Assembly: GCA_903813345.2 (NCBI GenBank) | Contig: CAIIXF020000008.1 | Coordinates: 25,652,822-25,716,821 of the forward strand | Reading direction: 5' to 3' | Source: Owenia fusiformis | Taxonomy: Eukaryota > Annelida > Polychaeta > Sabellida > Oweniidae | DNA: 64,000 nucleotides | Shown here: piece after piece, positions 45,769 to 56,014 of the stretch | Layout of the letters: each line of letters starts with the position of its first letter | How positions within the stretch are numbered: position 1 is the stretch's first letter | The notes under the pieces: model-generated | Seen by the model: the letters and a program-made list of their open reading frames with translations, nothing else | Told to the model about the DNA's origin: nothing | Database searches by the model: none | Program-made: the position numbers and the translations under genes

Positions 45769-46758
45769 TCATGCAGCTTTAATGCCTTGCTTTTTATAAT
45801 ACTTCTCCTGGAGAGCTTTAAAATCAGGAACATTAAGCCATTTACCATCTTCGTCTACCTTTGTTTTTAAAGGGGCAAACTTAATGATTTTTCCATTCAA
45901 AAATGTGGCAAACCCTGGGCACCATCTCAGATGAAACATAAACAACTTAAAGAACCAGCATCTGAATGTGTCAGGCCAGGATAATATGTAGGGGCATTCC
46001 ACACCCATAACAGCATATATGAAGGCCATGGTGCCTCGCTCAGAAATGAACTGAAACCCTGGAATTAGATTGTTTCCTGTGATGTAAGCATCAAGCATTT
46101 TCTGGAAATCCTTTGGCGGGTTTTCTAATGCAGGTAGCAAAAGCTTCCGTTCAATCTCCTTGCATATTGCAGTGGACTCTTCTAAGCCATTAGAACAGAT
46201 GTTATATTGGTCGTCAATGCCAAGGAGGTAACCAATACCCCGCCAGTAGAACACATAATCCTCCAAGTCTTCTTTAGTGCACTGACCAATGTATTTATCA
46301 TAGTACATAACAACTGCTCCCATGAATCCGCTTTGTACAAGTCCCATGTCACATTGAGAAATATACTGTTTATCACCAAGACGTTTGGTCATGGATTCCC
46401 CTATACTACTATGCATTTTGCGAACCATCATTAGTGACTTATGCGCACTGTCATTTACGTCCCATGGATCTCCCATAGCCCAGAGAACCAAGTGCCGAAA
46501 TGTGCTGTCATATCTTGCCATTGATTTGGCTGGGGTATCAGATTTCCGTGTGAATACAAGAGGCTCCAGCAAATTCACGATGCTTAATCCACTCAAAAGT
46601 GAACAGAACATAGAGAGTGTTATACTAGAAACATGGTCCAAGAAAAATCGTTGGCCGCGTTTAAACTTTTCCATGTCCATCCAAGGGGGTGGTGCCTCTG
46701 GGGATGATCCATTGTCTCCTGGGTAGTTGTTTCCTTCGTAAAGGCTTTCAAGATGCAT
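45769..46758 (-). CDS. MpaB/rubber-oxygenase (DUF2236) domain protein
   Basis: Single open exon of 990 nt, 329 residues. It starts at MHLESLY just inside an acceptor (TTTTACAG|AATGC), so an upstream 5' UTR exon is expected; a likely one ends near 47280 with a donor CACAGT|GTAAGT. The domain signature is RHLVLWAMGDPWD (about 88-100) with KSLMMVRKMH, then CDMGLVQSGFMGAVVMYYD, DYVFYWRGIGYLLGI with DQYNICS, and a Pro-rich hydrophobic C-terminal half. This matches the ER-bound oxygenase MpaB/MpaB'/Lcp latex-clearing family (DUF2236), whose known members are b-type haem proteins that cleave isoprenoid chains oxidatively. The animal members are not functionally understood; substrate unknown. A short ATG frame in the upstream exon would end within this exon and may act as an upstream ORF. 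Confidence 0.8.
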   Translation of the reverse strand: MHLESLYEGNNYPGDNGSSPEAPPPWMDMEKFKRGQRFFLDHVSSITLSMFCSLLSGLSIVNLLEPLVFTRKSDTPAKSMARYDSTFRHLVLWAMGDPWDVNDSAHKSLMMVRKMHSSIGESMTKRLGDKQYISQCDMGLVQSGFMGAVVMYYDKYIGQCTKEDLEDYVFYWRGIGYLLGIDDQYNICSNGLEESTAICKEIERKLLLPALENPPKDFQKMLDAYITGNNLIPGFQFISERGTMAFIYAVMGVECPYILSWPDTFRCWFFKLFMFHLRWCPGFATFLNGKIIKFAPLKTKVDEDGKWLNVPDFKALQEKYYKKQGIKAA

Positions 46759-46822
46759 TCTGTAAAAGATAATTGACTTTATAAGCAGAAAAGTTCCATA
46801 CCAGTAATTAACTAGAAAAAAA

Positions 46823-47211
46823 AGTCCATTTCACTGGTTCATTTCGTCAGTAGAACGGCAAAAATAAGAAATTGGGAGACCATTGTGCAATCATATATAG
46901 AAAAGTATATTCATAATGTACATGAATGACATTTGTATATCTTGGATTGCTTCTAGTTTGGCTTATAAAGTGTGTGGCCTCTTATATTTGGATGTTTCTC
47001 TGCCATGTTATTTTCAATAAGATTAACATGGCTGAAATTCTTCAAATTACAAGACGGCACAGGCTTATTGCACAAAAAACTAAAAAATCTGAAATATACA
47101 AATGTCATTCATGTACATTATGAATATACTTTTCCATATATTACTGCACAATGGTCTCCCAATTTCTTATTTTTGCCGTTCTACTGACGAAATGAAGCAG
47201 TGAAATGGACT
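46823..47211. mobile_element. 389-bp hairpin MITE upstream of the oxygenase coding exon
   Basis: Arms of about 115 bp: AGTCCATTTCACTGGTTCAT on the left, and its mirror with small changes on the right (ATGAAGCAGTGAAATGGACT). CATTGTGCAATCATATATAG and AATGTACATGAATGACATTT are likewise mirrored. A further end-like copy (AAGTCCATTTCACTG) occurs near 63258. It lies in the intron between the putative 5' UTR exon and the coding exon. Confidence 0.85.
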
Positions 47212-48369
47212 CTACATGTATTCATTCAGTTTCAAACAAGCAGAATATTGTGAATCTATCTATTTAAACACGTACTTACACTGTGTGTAGGTGGGGTCGC
47301 AAGGTATCCAAGAATAAGTACAGTCAATGACATAGCTAGCTAAATAAAAAAATGTGAGACCTTGTCGTCGAGATAAAAGGACTAATTAATTATCATATTG
47401 AACTTGAACTGTTGAATTTTGTAACTTTGTCTTCGGTATTTTCGTTCGGTGTATATTCAAAACAATGTAATCGGGGTTGTAATTGTACTTCTTATGAATT
47501 TCAGCCATATAAACCTAGTTAATTTCATGAATTTAGAAATCGGATACATTTGTCATTGATTTATTTGAAGTAATACGATGCTTTTATATGTTAGTCGATC
47601 GTGTAAAATATTCCCGGGAAAAAGGTGGGTGTGTCATGACCTTGAACTTTGACCTATGTTATTGTTTAGGGGTGTTACTAAATACCACCTAGGTGTCCCA
47701 CACCTAGGTGCCCCTTTCCAGGTGTCCCTTTTCAGGTGGCGGCGCGAGGCTTGGAATATAGGGAAATATTGGTCGATTAGACCTTGATATAAGTCAAATA
47801 ATAGTACAAGAGTATGAATGGAGTTGTACTTTACTTGATGAGGTAAGAATAAAAGTAGTTTTGTGACATTTTAAAGAGAAAAAAGTATTTTTTCTAGATT
47901 TTTTTCTGACGCCATGTTGCTTTCGGAAAATAAAAATCTCTCAACTTTCTATCAGCATTTCCAACACTGGTCTTTGTTATTACAAAACCAAACGTTGTTG
48001 TATGTGTTCATCGTTGTATCATTTATATGAGATGTTTACAACAATTCTAAAGATTCAACTGTCTTGTCAAAGATGACCCAGGACCCTATCCTACAGATTT
48101 TCTTTATCAAAAGCCAGATATCAGTTCCTGGTCAGTTAGGTTCCTCTAGTCTGATATTGGATATAGACTAGGCAGCCAGTGTACATGTAAGAGAATAAGT
48201 CTAGTACTAAGGAAAAGTGTATGTATATGTAGACTGAGCAATAAAAAGTACATGACTTTGAACCCATGCACAGTATTCAATAATTCTAGGACAGAAAATA
48301 TTGTGCATCTTCAGCATTCACCTGAGAAGATACATGTATCTCATGATCTCTCAAGACTCGGCACAATGC

Positions 48370-48464
48370 CTTGTTCTGTAGGCATCTGGATGAGGAACGG
48401 GAGCAGCTATTCTGCCATCAACTGAATACTTTGGGGAAAATACAGAAGCTGCTGTCAAGTCAGT
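48370..48464 (+). other. Exon-like open segment of unknown origin
   Basis: Between TTCTGTAG and CAAC|GTAATA lies an open stretch reading HLDEEREQLFCHQLNTL and onward through IQKLLSSQF, amphipathic and coiled-coil-like. A second acceptor (TTTCAG at about 48722) precedes another short open piece. I found no frame that joins them into a longer protein and do not recognise it. Confidence 0.25.
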
Positions 48465-49399
48465 TCAACGTAATACACGTGTATCACGTGCGATCCCAAT
48501 ATCTCAGTTTTAAATACAGACATGGGCTTTCAACTAGATGATTATGAGAGTGCTTTGAAGCTCAAATATTGTTATATATCATTTTACTACCAAGATACGA
48601 CCACTTCCAAGTTAAAATTGTCCATTCATGAGTGCCTCGATAAGATCTACATTCTCTTAAGTCATCATTTTTTTAAAATAATTCAGTATTCATGTATCCT
48701 AATCATTCAATGTTCACTTTCAGCATTACAACTCGCCATGAAAGTGCTGCACAAAATCCGATCCAAATGATGCTGAAATACATGTAGTGAAAGGCTGTGT
48801 GAAAGTGTATGCTTGCCTCCACCCAAGCTTTCCCCAAGACTATCATCATCAGGTTTGATATTAATGTTCAAATAATTATTGTCACTAGCTCCAGGGATAA
48901 CCTAAAAGAAATTATCAGTATCTATGTAAATTGTTCTTATACCTGTATACTGGATTTCATTTGATTGAACAAATTTACTCAATATTTCATTAAGTTTATA
49001 GTCAAATTGGTTTGTTGCTCTTGTAAATGCTGATATATGCCTCATGGTGTCATTGTGTATTACATGTAGCTTAGCTTTTTATGTATATTTTGTAATAATA
49101 ATAATATAATATGTATAATGATAATTTGTGAGTATGCACTTAAAAGTATCATTACTATACTTGTCAAAGTATTTAACCCAGTGGTCGAAACCCTTTCAAA
49201 CAGATATGTTGATTTTTCTGTTATTTCAGCCAGAAGAGCAATTCCATGTTTTGGACACCACAACACAAAACAAGAAAGATGAACAGTGGTTTGTGCTGAC
49301 TCATTTAAACCAGACAACAATAGTCTAAAAAATAACTAGAGGTAGGATATAACATAATATTGTAATGTCATCAAGCATAAGCAAGTTAACAAAAATAAA

Positions 49400-51150
49400 G
49401 AAAAACATTTTTCAACTTTAATTTCTTTTTTTTCCTGGTAACGAAAGGTATTATAAAAAGAATTTCAAAAACAATATTTAATTTGGATGGAAGATGTAAC
49501 TTAGAGAAAATCAATTTTAGGGATCGGTCCTACTGAACTCAATGTAAAATGTTCAAAACAGAAAAACGGCTCTTAACCCAAAATCATTCGCTGGCTTTAT
49601 TTTTGACATTCTAATGTTCTTTCCTTGTAAAGTATAAGATGGCGCACTCTTTTGAAAAAAATCACTAAATTATTCCATGATTTCAACATTTTATGGTTAT
49701 TTGTTTGATGGTTTGGTGAGCCTCTGTAGCCTATAGAATGCTTTAGTGCAGTTGGAGTGAAATATAACAAAAATAAAAAAATCATTTTTCAACTTTGATA
49801 TTTGTTTTTCCTAGTAAAGAAAGGTATTATAACAATAATTTCAAAAACAATATTTAATTTGGAAGATGCAACTTAGAGAAAATCAATTTTAGGGATCCGT
49901 TCTACTGAACTCAATGTAAAATGTTCAAAACTGAAAAATGGCTCTAACCCAAAATCATTCACTGGCTTTATTTTTGACATTCTAATGTTCTTTCCTTGTA
50001 ATATACAACATGGCGCACTCTTTTGAAAAAAAATCACTAAATTATTTCATGTTTTCAACATTTTATGGTTATTTGCGTTTGATGGTTTGGTGAGCCTATG
50101 TGGCCTATAGAATGCTAATGCAGTTGGAGTGAAATATAACAAAAATAAAAAATTCATTTTTCAACTTTGATTTTCCCTTTTCCTGGTAAAGAGAGGTATT
50201 ATAAAAATAATTTCAAAAACACTATTTAATTTGGAAGATGCAACTTAGAGAAAATCAATTTTAGGGATCCGTTCTACTGAACTCAATGTAAAATGTTCAA
50301 AACTGAAAAATGGCTCTAACCCAAAATCATTCACTGGCTTTATTTTTGACATTCTAATGTTCTTTCCTTGTAATATACAACATGGCGCACTCTTTTGAAA
50401 AAAATCACTAAATTATTTCTTGATGTCAACATTTTACGGTTGTTTGCGTTTGATGGTTTGGTTCAGCCTCTACAGCCTTTAGAATGCTAATGCAGTTGGA
50501 GTGAAATATAACAAAAGTAAAAAATTCATTTTTCAACTTTGATTTTCCTTTTTCTTAGGTATTATAATGATAATTTCAAAATCAATATTCAATTTGGAAG
50601 ATATAATTTAGAGAAAATTAATTTTAAGGATCGGTCCTACTGAACTCAATGTAAAATGTTCAAAACTGAAAAAACTGCTCTAACCCAAAATCATTCGCTG
50701 GCTTTATTTTTGACATTCTAATGTTCTTTCCTTGTAATATACAACATGGCACACTCTTTTGAAAAAAATCACTAAATTATTTCATGATTTCAACATTTTA
50801 AGGTTATTTGCATTTGATGTTTTGGTGAGTCTCTGTAGCCTATAGAATGCTATGCAGTTGGAGTGAAATATAACAAAAATAAAAAAAATTCATTTTTCAA
50901 CTTTGATTTTCCTTTTCTTAGTAAAGAAAAGTATTATAAAAAGAATTTCAAAAACAATATTCAATTTAGAATATGTAACTTAGAGAAAATCAATTTTAGG
51001 GATCGGTCCTACTGAACTCAATGTAAAATGTTCAAAACTGAAGAAATGGCTCTAACCCAAAATCATTCACTGGCTTTATTTTTGACATTCTAATATTCTT
51101 TCCTTGTAATATACAACAACATTTTTCAACATTGATTTTCCTTTTTTCCT
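49400..51150. repeat. About 370-bp satellite, 4.5 copies
   Basis: TTCAACTTT recurs at 49412, 49788, 50160, 50532 and 50895 (spacing 363-377 bp) with a truncated copy at 51125. Each unit holds CTGAACTCAATGTAAAATGT, ATTCACTGGCTTTATTTTTG and TGGCGCACTCTTTTGAAAAA-type blocks. Located wholly inside the 7.7-kb inverted-end element. Non-coding. Confidence 0.9.
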
Positions 51151-51806
51151 GGTTAAGAATCCAATCAAAGCAAAATCGAGTTCATCTTGACAAAAAGAAA
51201 GAGATTAAAATTTTCAAAGAACTTGTGATTATACAATACATTCTTATGTTATAGCATTTATAAACAATGCTTTGACTTAATTGTTTGCATTAACATGTTG
51301 CATATTACCCTTTTATCAAACAATAATCTGCTACAACTAGCCAAATATGGACTAAGGATTATAAAATATATTCTTTAATGATAGCTTCTCAAAACAATGC
51401 CTTGAGTTGTTTACAAATGCTGTTGTATAATGCCTCTGTTATCAAACTCTAATCTTCTTCAACTAGAGAAAGAGATTAACTATTTCAAAGAACTATACAT
51501 TTTACAATATCAATATATACCATTGGGCATATGAATTTTTAGATGACTACAATAATTAAAACTTTAACTTGAATCTTCTTAAATAAGTTTTTTCAATTTA
51601 AGTCATACATAAGATTTCTAATAGGGGATTATTTTCAAATGACAGTAAAAAACGAACTCCATTTAGTAATCATTGCATAAGGAGATGAAGGGGTATCCCA
51701 TGTAAAAAAACTTGATGATGTTTGGAATTACACATAATTTGTGTCTTAATACTGTAATTGCAGGATACAGAGTTATGAGAAGGTCGCAGGTAAACTGTTC
51801 TCCACT

Positions 51807-52019
51807 TTAATGCTGCCGTAACATCTTGCTCCATCTGGCCTTGGCACAGGGTGTATGAGATATATACAACCAACTATGACTACCACCAGCAATACCCTGT
51901 TGCCATCTCTCATAGTCCTTATTCCAGGTGTGGACAGTCCGACGTAGAAACAGTTGTACCTTGATCTGCAGATAAAACTTATAGTGAGAATCTAGCTGCA
52001 TCTGATCAACCATAACCAC
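51807..52019 (-). other. Unassigned 70-residue open frame
   Basis: Minus-strand frame containing YLQIKVQLFLRRTVHTWNKD, then YERWQQG and ARWSKMLRQH before a stop. Composition is more protein-like than that of neighbouring frames. No family recognised; it may be a remnant exon of a transposable element or host gene within the 7.7-kb element. Confidence 0.25.
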
Positions 52020-52399
52020 TCAGTGTTGGATTGTTAATTTATGAAGTGAACTACTTTATCAATAATGAGTTAAAGTCTGGATTACATCAGAGATTATTAT
52101 GAATGTACTACGTCATGGATTGTATTCTGCATTGTGGATTACATGTATATACATTTAGTTCAAACTACATCCTGAGTTATATAGTACATTATGGATCATA
52201 TACTTCAAGCTGACCATATCAGCAATTATGACTGACTCTGTCTGGCTACCTCCTCCTCCAACATATAGATTAGGGAGAATGGCATTAGTCCCTGTAATGA
52301 ACTGTAGAGCTAAGCTTGAAGTTTGCATAATTTCAAACTTGCACTGCTATGGTATCTATAGTTATAAAAAGAGGATCTACTGCTATTGATGCATCATGT

Positions 52400-53720
52400 T
52401 GTTACTTTGTGAAATAATTGACTTGTAGTTTTGTTATGTCACCACCAAAAAGTGGTGACATATTCCATTTTTTGACAGCGGTTGGTGGTTGGTGGTTGGC
52501 AATCAGCATCTGTAATAAATTCTTACAACTTCCAATAACTTAACAAATACTGTTTAGACCGACTTCAATTTTTTTCAAAATCATCTAAAAGTTTTCAGAA
52601 GTTCAAATCTGACTTTACATTTATGTTTGACCTTGACTGACCCTCTCAAGTCAAAAAAGGTCAAAAAGGTATTTTTTCAAATTGTTTTTTCAAAATCATT
52701 TAAGTTCATCTAAGTTCTCAAATGTTCAAATCTGACTATAGATTTGACCTTCAATGACATTCTAAAGGTAAAAAAGATTTGACCTTTAATGACCTTCTCA
52801 GGGTCAAAAAGGTCTTTTTTCAACTTGCTTCAAATTGACCAATTTATTTTTTTCAAAATCATCTACAAGTTCTCAGAAATTCAAATCTGACTTAAGATTG
52901 AACTCATAATATTGTGAGCAACTAGGTAGTGACATGTCATTTATGCCTTGTTGGCATCTTGTCAGGGGTAGGGGAAAATTCAATTTTAATATGATTGTCA
53001 TTGAAATCATGCTTAGAATCTTTCAACCTTTAATATCTAATATTATGTGTACATGTAACCATGTTGTTTAAATATTCAATGTCTTATGTCATTATTTTGT
53101 GAAATAATTGATGTGTAGTTTTCTTGGCATCTTGTTAGGGTTAGGGGAAAATGTAGTTTTAATATTGTCATTGAAATCATGCTTAGACTGGTTTAATCTT
53201 TAACAAGTGTATCAGATCAGAAAATGAAAATTATGTAAATTCATTATATTCATGTAATTCTCTTGTAGCCTAAGTTGTTCTCAATGTTAAATGTAAATTA
53301 TATGCATATTTTGAAGATGCATATATATCAAATTGTTCTATATGTCCTATATATCTATTTGTATGTTTATATATTTATTGTACATATTGTTAATAATTGT
53401 AAATTATCACTGGGCCTCTAGGAAGACCAGTTTTGTACTGATAGAGCTACCCAGAATAACTATAGTTTTCAAATCAAATCAAATCTAATATATTATGTAA
53501 TTTAAACCATCTTGTTTAAATATTCAATGTCTTATGTCATTATTTTGTGAAATAATTGACTTGTAGATTTGTTGGCATCTTGTTAGGGGTAGGGGAAAAC
53601 GCAAATTCAATAATATTAATGTTAATCATGCTTAGCCTGGTTTTATCTTTAACATCTAATTATTATGTACATGAAACTATGTTGTTTAAATATTCAGTGT
53701 TTTATTTCATTATTTTTTTA
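52400..53720. repeat. Dispersed/tandem repeat cluster interrupted by a LINE 3' end
   Basis: Blocks with TTGTGAAATAATTGACTTGT, GGCATCTTGTTAGGGGTAGG and AATCATGCTTAG recur near 52.4, 52.95, 53.1 and 53.55 kb. Between them, 53225-53490 ends ACTGATAGAGCTACCCAGAA...CAAATCAAATCAAATC. That is a short-tandem tail typical of CR1/L2-like LINE 3' ends, so a LINE tail probably interrupts an older repeat. Confidence 0.55.
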
Positions 53721-53919
53721 TCATTTAAAAATACAAGTGGAATGTAGAAAACAAGTTTTCCTAATAAAGTTCATTTATACACACAAAAAGATTTTGAGTC
53801 AATATTGTTTTTAGGAAGGAGTAATGGTTTCGGCCAACAAACCACTGCATGCCAGTTAAAATGTTTGTGAATCCTTCCCTGTGAATTTCATATAGTGCAC
53901 TTGATCAGTTTTTAACATA

Positions 53920-54250
53920 CAGGGTGTCCTAAAATATATGCACTCTGTTTATGGTGTTCTGTTATGTTTTCCAATATTTATAATATTTTGTCCATTCTCC
54001 ATACTAATACATGATGAACAATAGACTAGATGCGAGTAGAAATACTTTGATTTATGTCATTAAATATTCGTAATTCAGTCAAAGTGATGTCTGAAATCTA
54101 CATGTTAAAGTACATCTAGAAATATATGGTTTTGAAAATTGCTTTTCAACTTTGAGGATTTAATCTATGGGAAAAATGTGATTTCTAGTTCAGGGAGATT
54201 CCCCATAAGGCCCCATGTTATAAAACCACAAAAGTCTCACAACCTCTGAT
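53920..54250. repeat. Repeat with CAGGGTGTCC terminus
   Basis: Starts ACAGGGTGTCCTAAAATATA. The sequence to about 54250 is an inverted relative of 35337-35560. The end resembles the CAGGGCGTCC end of the foldback element at 27244, suggesting a shared Tc1/mariner-like family; transposase absent. Confidence 0.55.
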
Positions 54251-54489
54251 TTTTCAATTTCAATCTAACAGATGTTTTTTTATATTTGAAGTGAGTAAAA
54301 GATGTGGCATTGTCCAATTTTGTGAACTCTATAATATAGGCCTAGTATCTAATATAATATAATAGCAAAGACTTTATTTGGATAAATGTACTACGCTGTG
54401 TAAGGTGAGGCAATTGCCTCACCTCTGGCCTCACCTACTACAGTATTACTACTATCAACACTTATGTTGACATAATTCAAACAGGGTAG

Positions 54490-54645
54490 CCCCATTGGTC
54501 TGAATCCCATTGGTCCGAATCTCACTGGTCTGAATCCCAGTCGTCCGAATCGCAATTGCTGAATCCCAATCATCCAAATTCAAATTGTCCGAATCCCATT
54601 AGTCATCTGAAGCCAAATTCCATTGGTCTGAATCCAGCGGGATTT
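54490..54645. repeat. Degenerate 15-bp minisatellite
   Basis: About nine imperfect units of TTGGTCCGAATCCCA, some losing or gaining a base, inside the 7.7-kb element. On the minus strand part of it gives an RFGPMGFRPMG-type frame that is not a gene. Confidence 0.8.
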
Positions 54646-55408
54646 GGACGATTGCAATTTAAATGGTGTGTAGTCATTCTAACAAAATATATGGATTTTG
54701 AACTATGATTATTATAGTCATCATTCAGGCCTCTTATGTCATGTGGATAATTGGTATCCATGTTGCAAAGTGCAATGCAATTTGTGGTATGGGTCTTGGC
54801 TGAGAAAAATTGTAAAGCTTGTGTTACTGTGTTAAAATGAACAATCGCAACACCAATGTGCTATTTCTATACAGAATTAGAGTGTAATACAGTGACTGAC
54901 ATAATCGAATCGGAAATGACTCTTATACATGTAGTCTACATGTATGTGACTACACATTTATAAATCAAAAGTTGATATATTATGACCGTCGATTAACCTC
55001 ATTATGCGACATAATTTCGCAAGAAATACTAGTTTGTGACTTTTGTGGATAATATTTCGGTATTTTGAGCAAATTTATTAAGCATATCGTCGTTAAACAT
55101 TATGTATTTCGACCATACACGACCACTCGTAAACCCAAGTGGCAGCCATTTTATTTTTTCTCGTCGAAGCCCTCTTCTTTAACACTTTTTTCATGCTATA
55201 CAATGTCAGACTCGTATTAATTTATCAACTAACGAAATATTTACAAAGCCATTTAAGTTACTGTAAAGTTTCAAAGAGTTTCCTTCACTGAAACATCGTT
55301 AATCAGTAGTCTAAAAATCCAGGTGTCCTAGGGGACACCTAGGTGTCCCCAGGTGGGGGCACCTAGGTGCGGGACACCTAGGTGGTATTTAGTATTACCC
55401 TTGTTTAG

Positions 55409-56014
55409 CGTCCTTAGATCTGAAAATATTGTAGAATAAATTTATAAAAATCTTCACTTATAGGTATGTATGATCGATAATATTCACGCGGAAAGGTTGA
55501 AATATATACACTTATTGTGCATTCTACTCGAATGTGTCTCATATAGATCAAATAACATAGAAATCAAGAAGTTTATGTTGACATTTTTCTGGACCTTTAA
55601 ATTTTGTTTACATTTTACATCCGGTATTTTTTGGATGTTCCATGAGTTCTTCCCCCGGTTCTTCCATACCTCCAAAACACTCGTAAACACAAGCTGTACA
55701 CATTTTCCGTATGTCAGTTGTATTAGGTATAATGGGGCATTGATAAGGTTGATATTTTTCAGTATGAATCGGCTATGAATACAAGCTGAATTACAACATC
55801 TGGTCTTGAGCTGTCTACAATTCTGAATCTTGAAGAAATGTAACCCCGAGAATGTAACCTTACTATAAAATACAGTATTTCCTGATTTCGCACCTTGAAA
55901 ATCTTGTACAAACTACAGAACATTGATATATATTGAGCAAAGGTAGCTATATATGTCCGAAGTGCCAATAAGACACCATATTTGATATACATACTGAACT
56001 AATTCGGGTGAATC
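55409..56014. other. Intergenic, probable FBXO48 promoter side
   Basis: About 600 bp between the 8-bp duplication and the FBXO48 start codon. Should contain the FBXO48 5' UTR and promoter. No clear TATA element or other coding feature seen. Confidence 0.4.

Larger units (their letters stand above)
47670..55400. mobile_element. 7.7-kb element with 45-bp inverted termini and 8-bp target duplication
   Basis: The left end GGGTGTTACTAAATACC (47670) and the inverse of the right end (to 55400) match at 42 of 45 positions; both continue with CACCTAGGTGTCCC and CACCTAGGTGCCCC. TTGTTTAG flanks it exactly on both sides (47662-47669, 55401-55408). An 8-bp duplication fits hAT, P or Merlin-type cut-and-paste elements; the terminal GGG would favour Merlin-like, but the family is not settled. 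No long transposase frame is present. Inside are a 370-bp satellite, a LINE 3' end, older repeats and two short exon-like frames. The span could also be two end-copies trapping host DNA. Confidence 0.8.

Noticed and set aside
45664-46726. Plus-strand frames over the oxygenase exon
   Set aside because: Antisense shadows of the 329-residue minus-strand frame, which has clear family motifs.
47271-47335. Upstream exon adding an N-terminus to the oxygenase (ATG at about 47333 on the minus strand)
   Set aside because: Joining its GTAAGT donor to the coding-exon acceptor puts a TGA in frame after four codons, so it is more likely 5' UTR with an upstream ORF.
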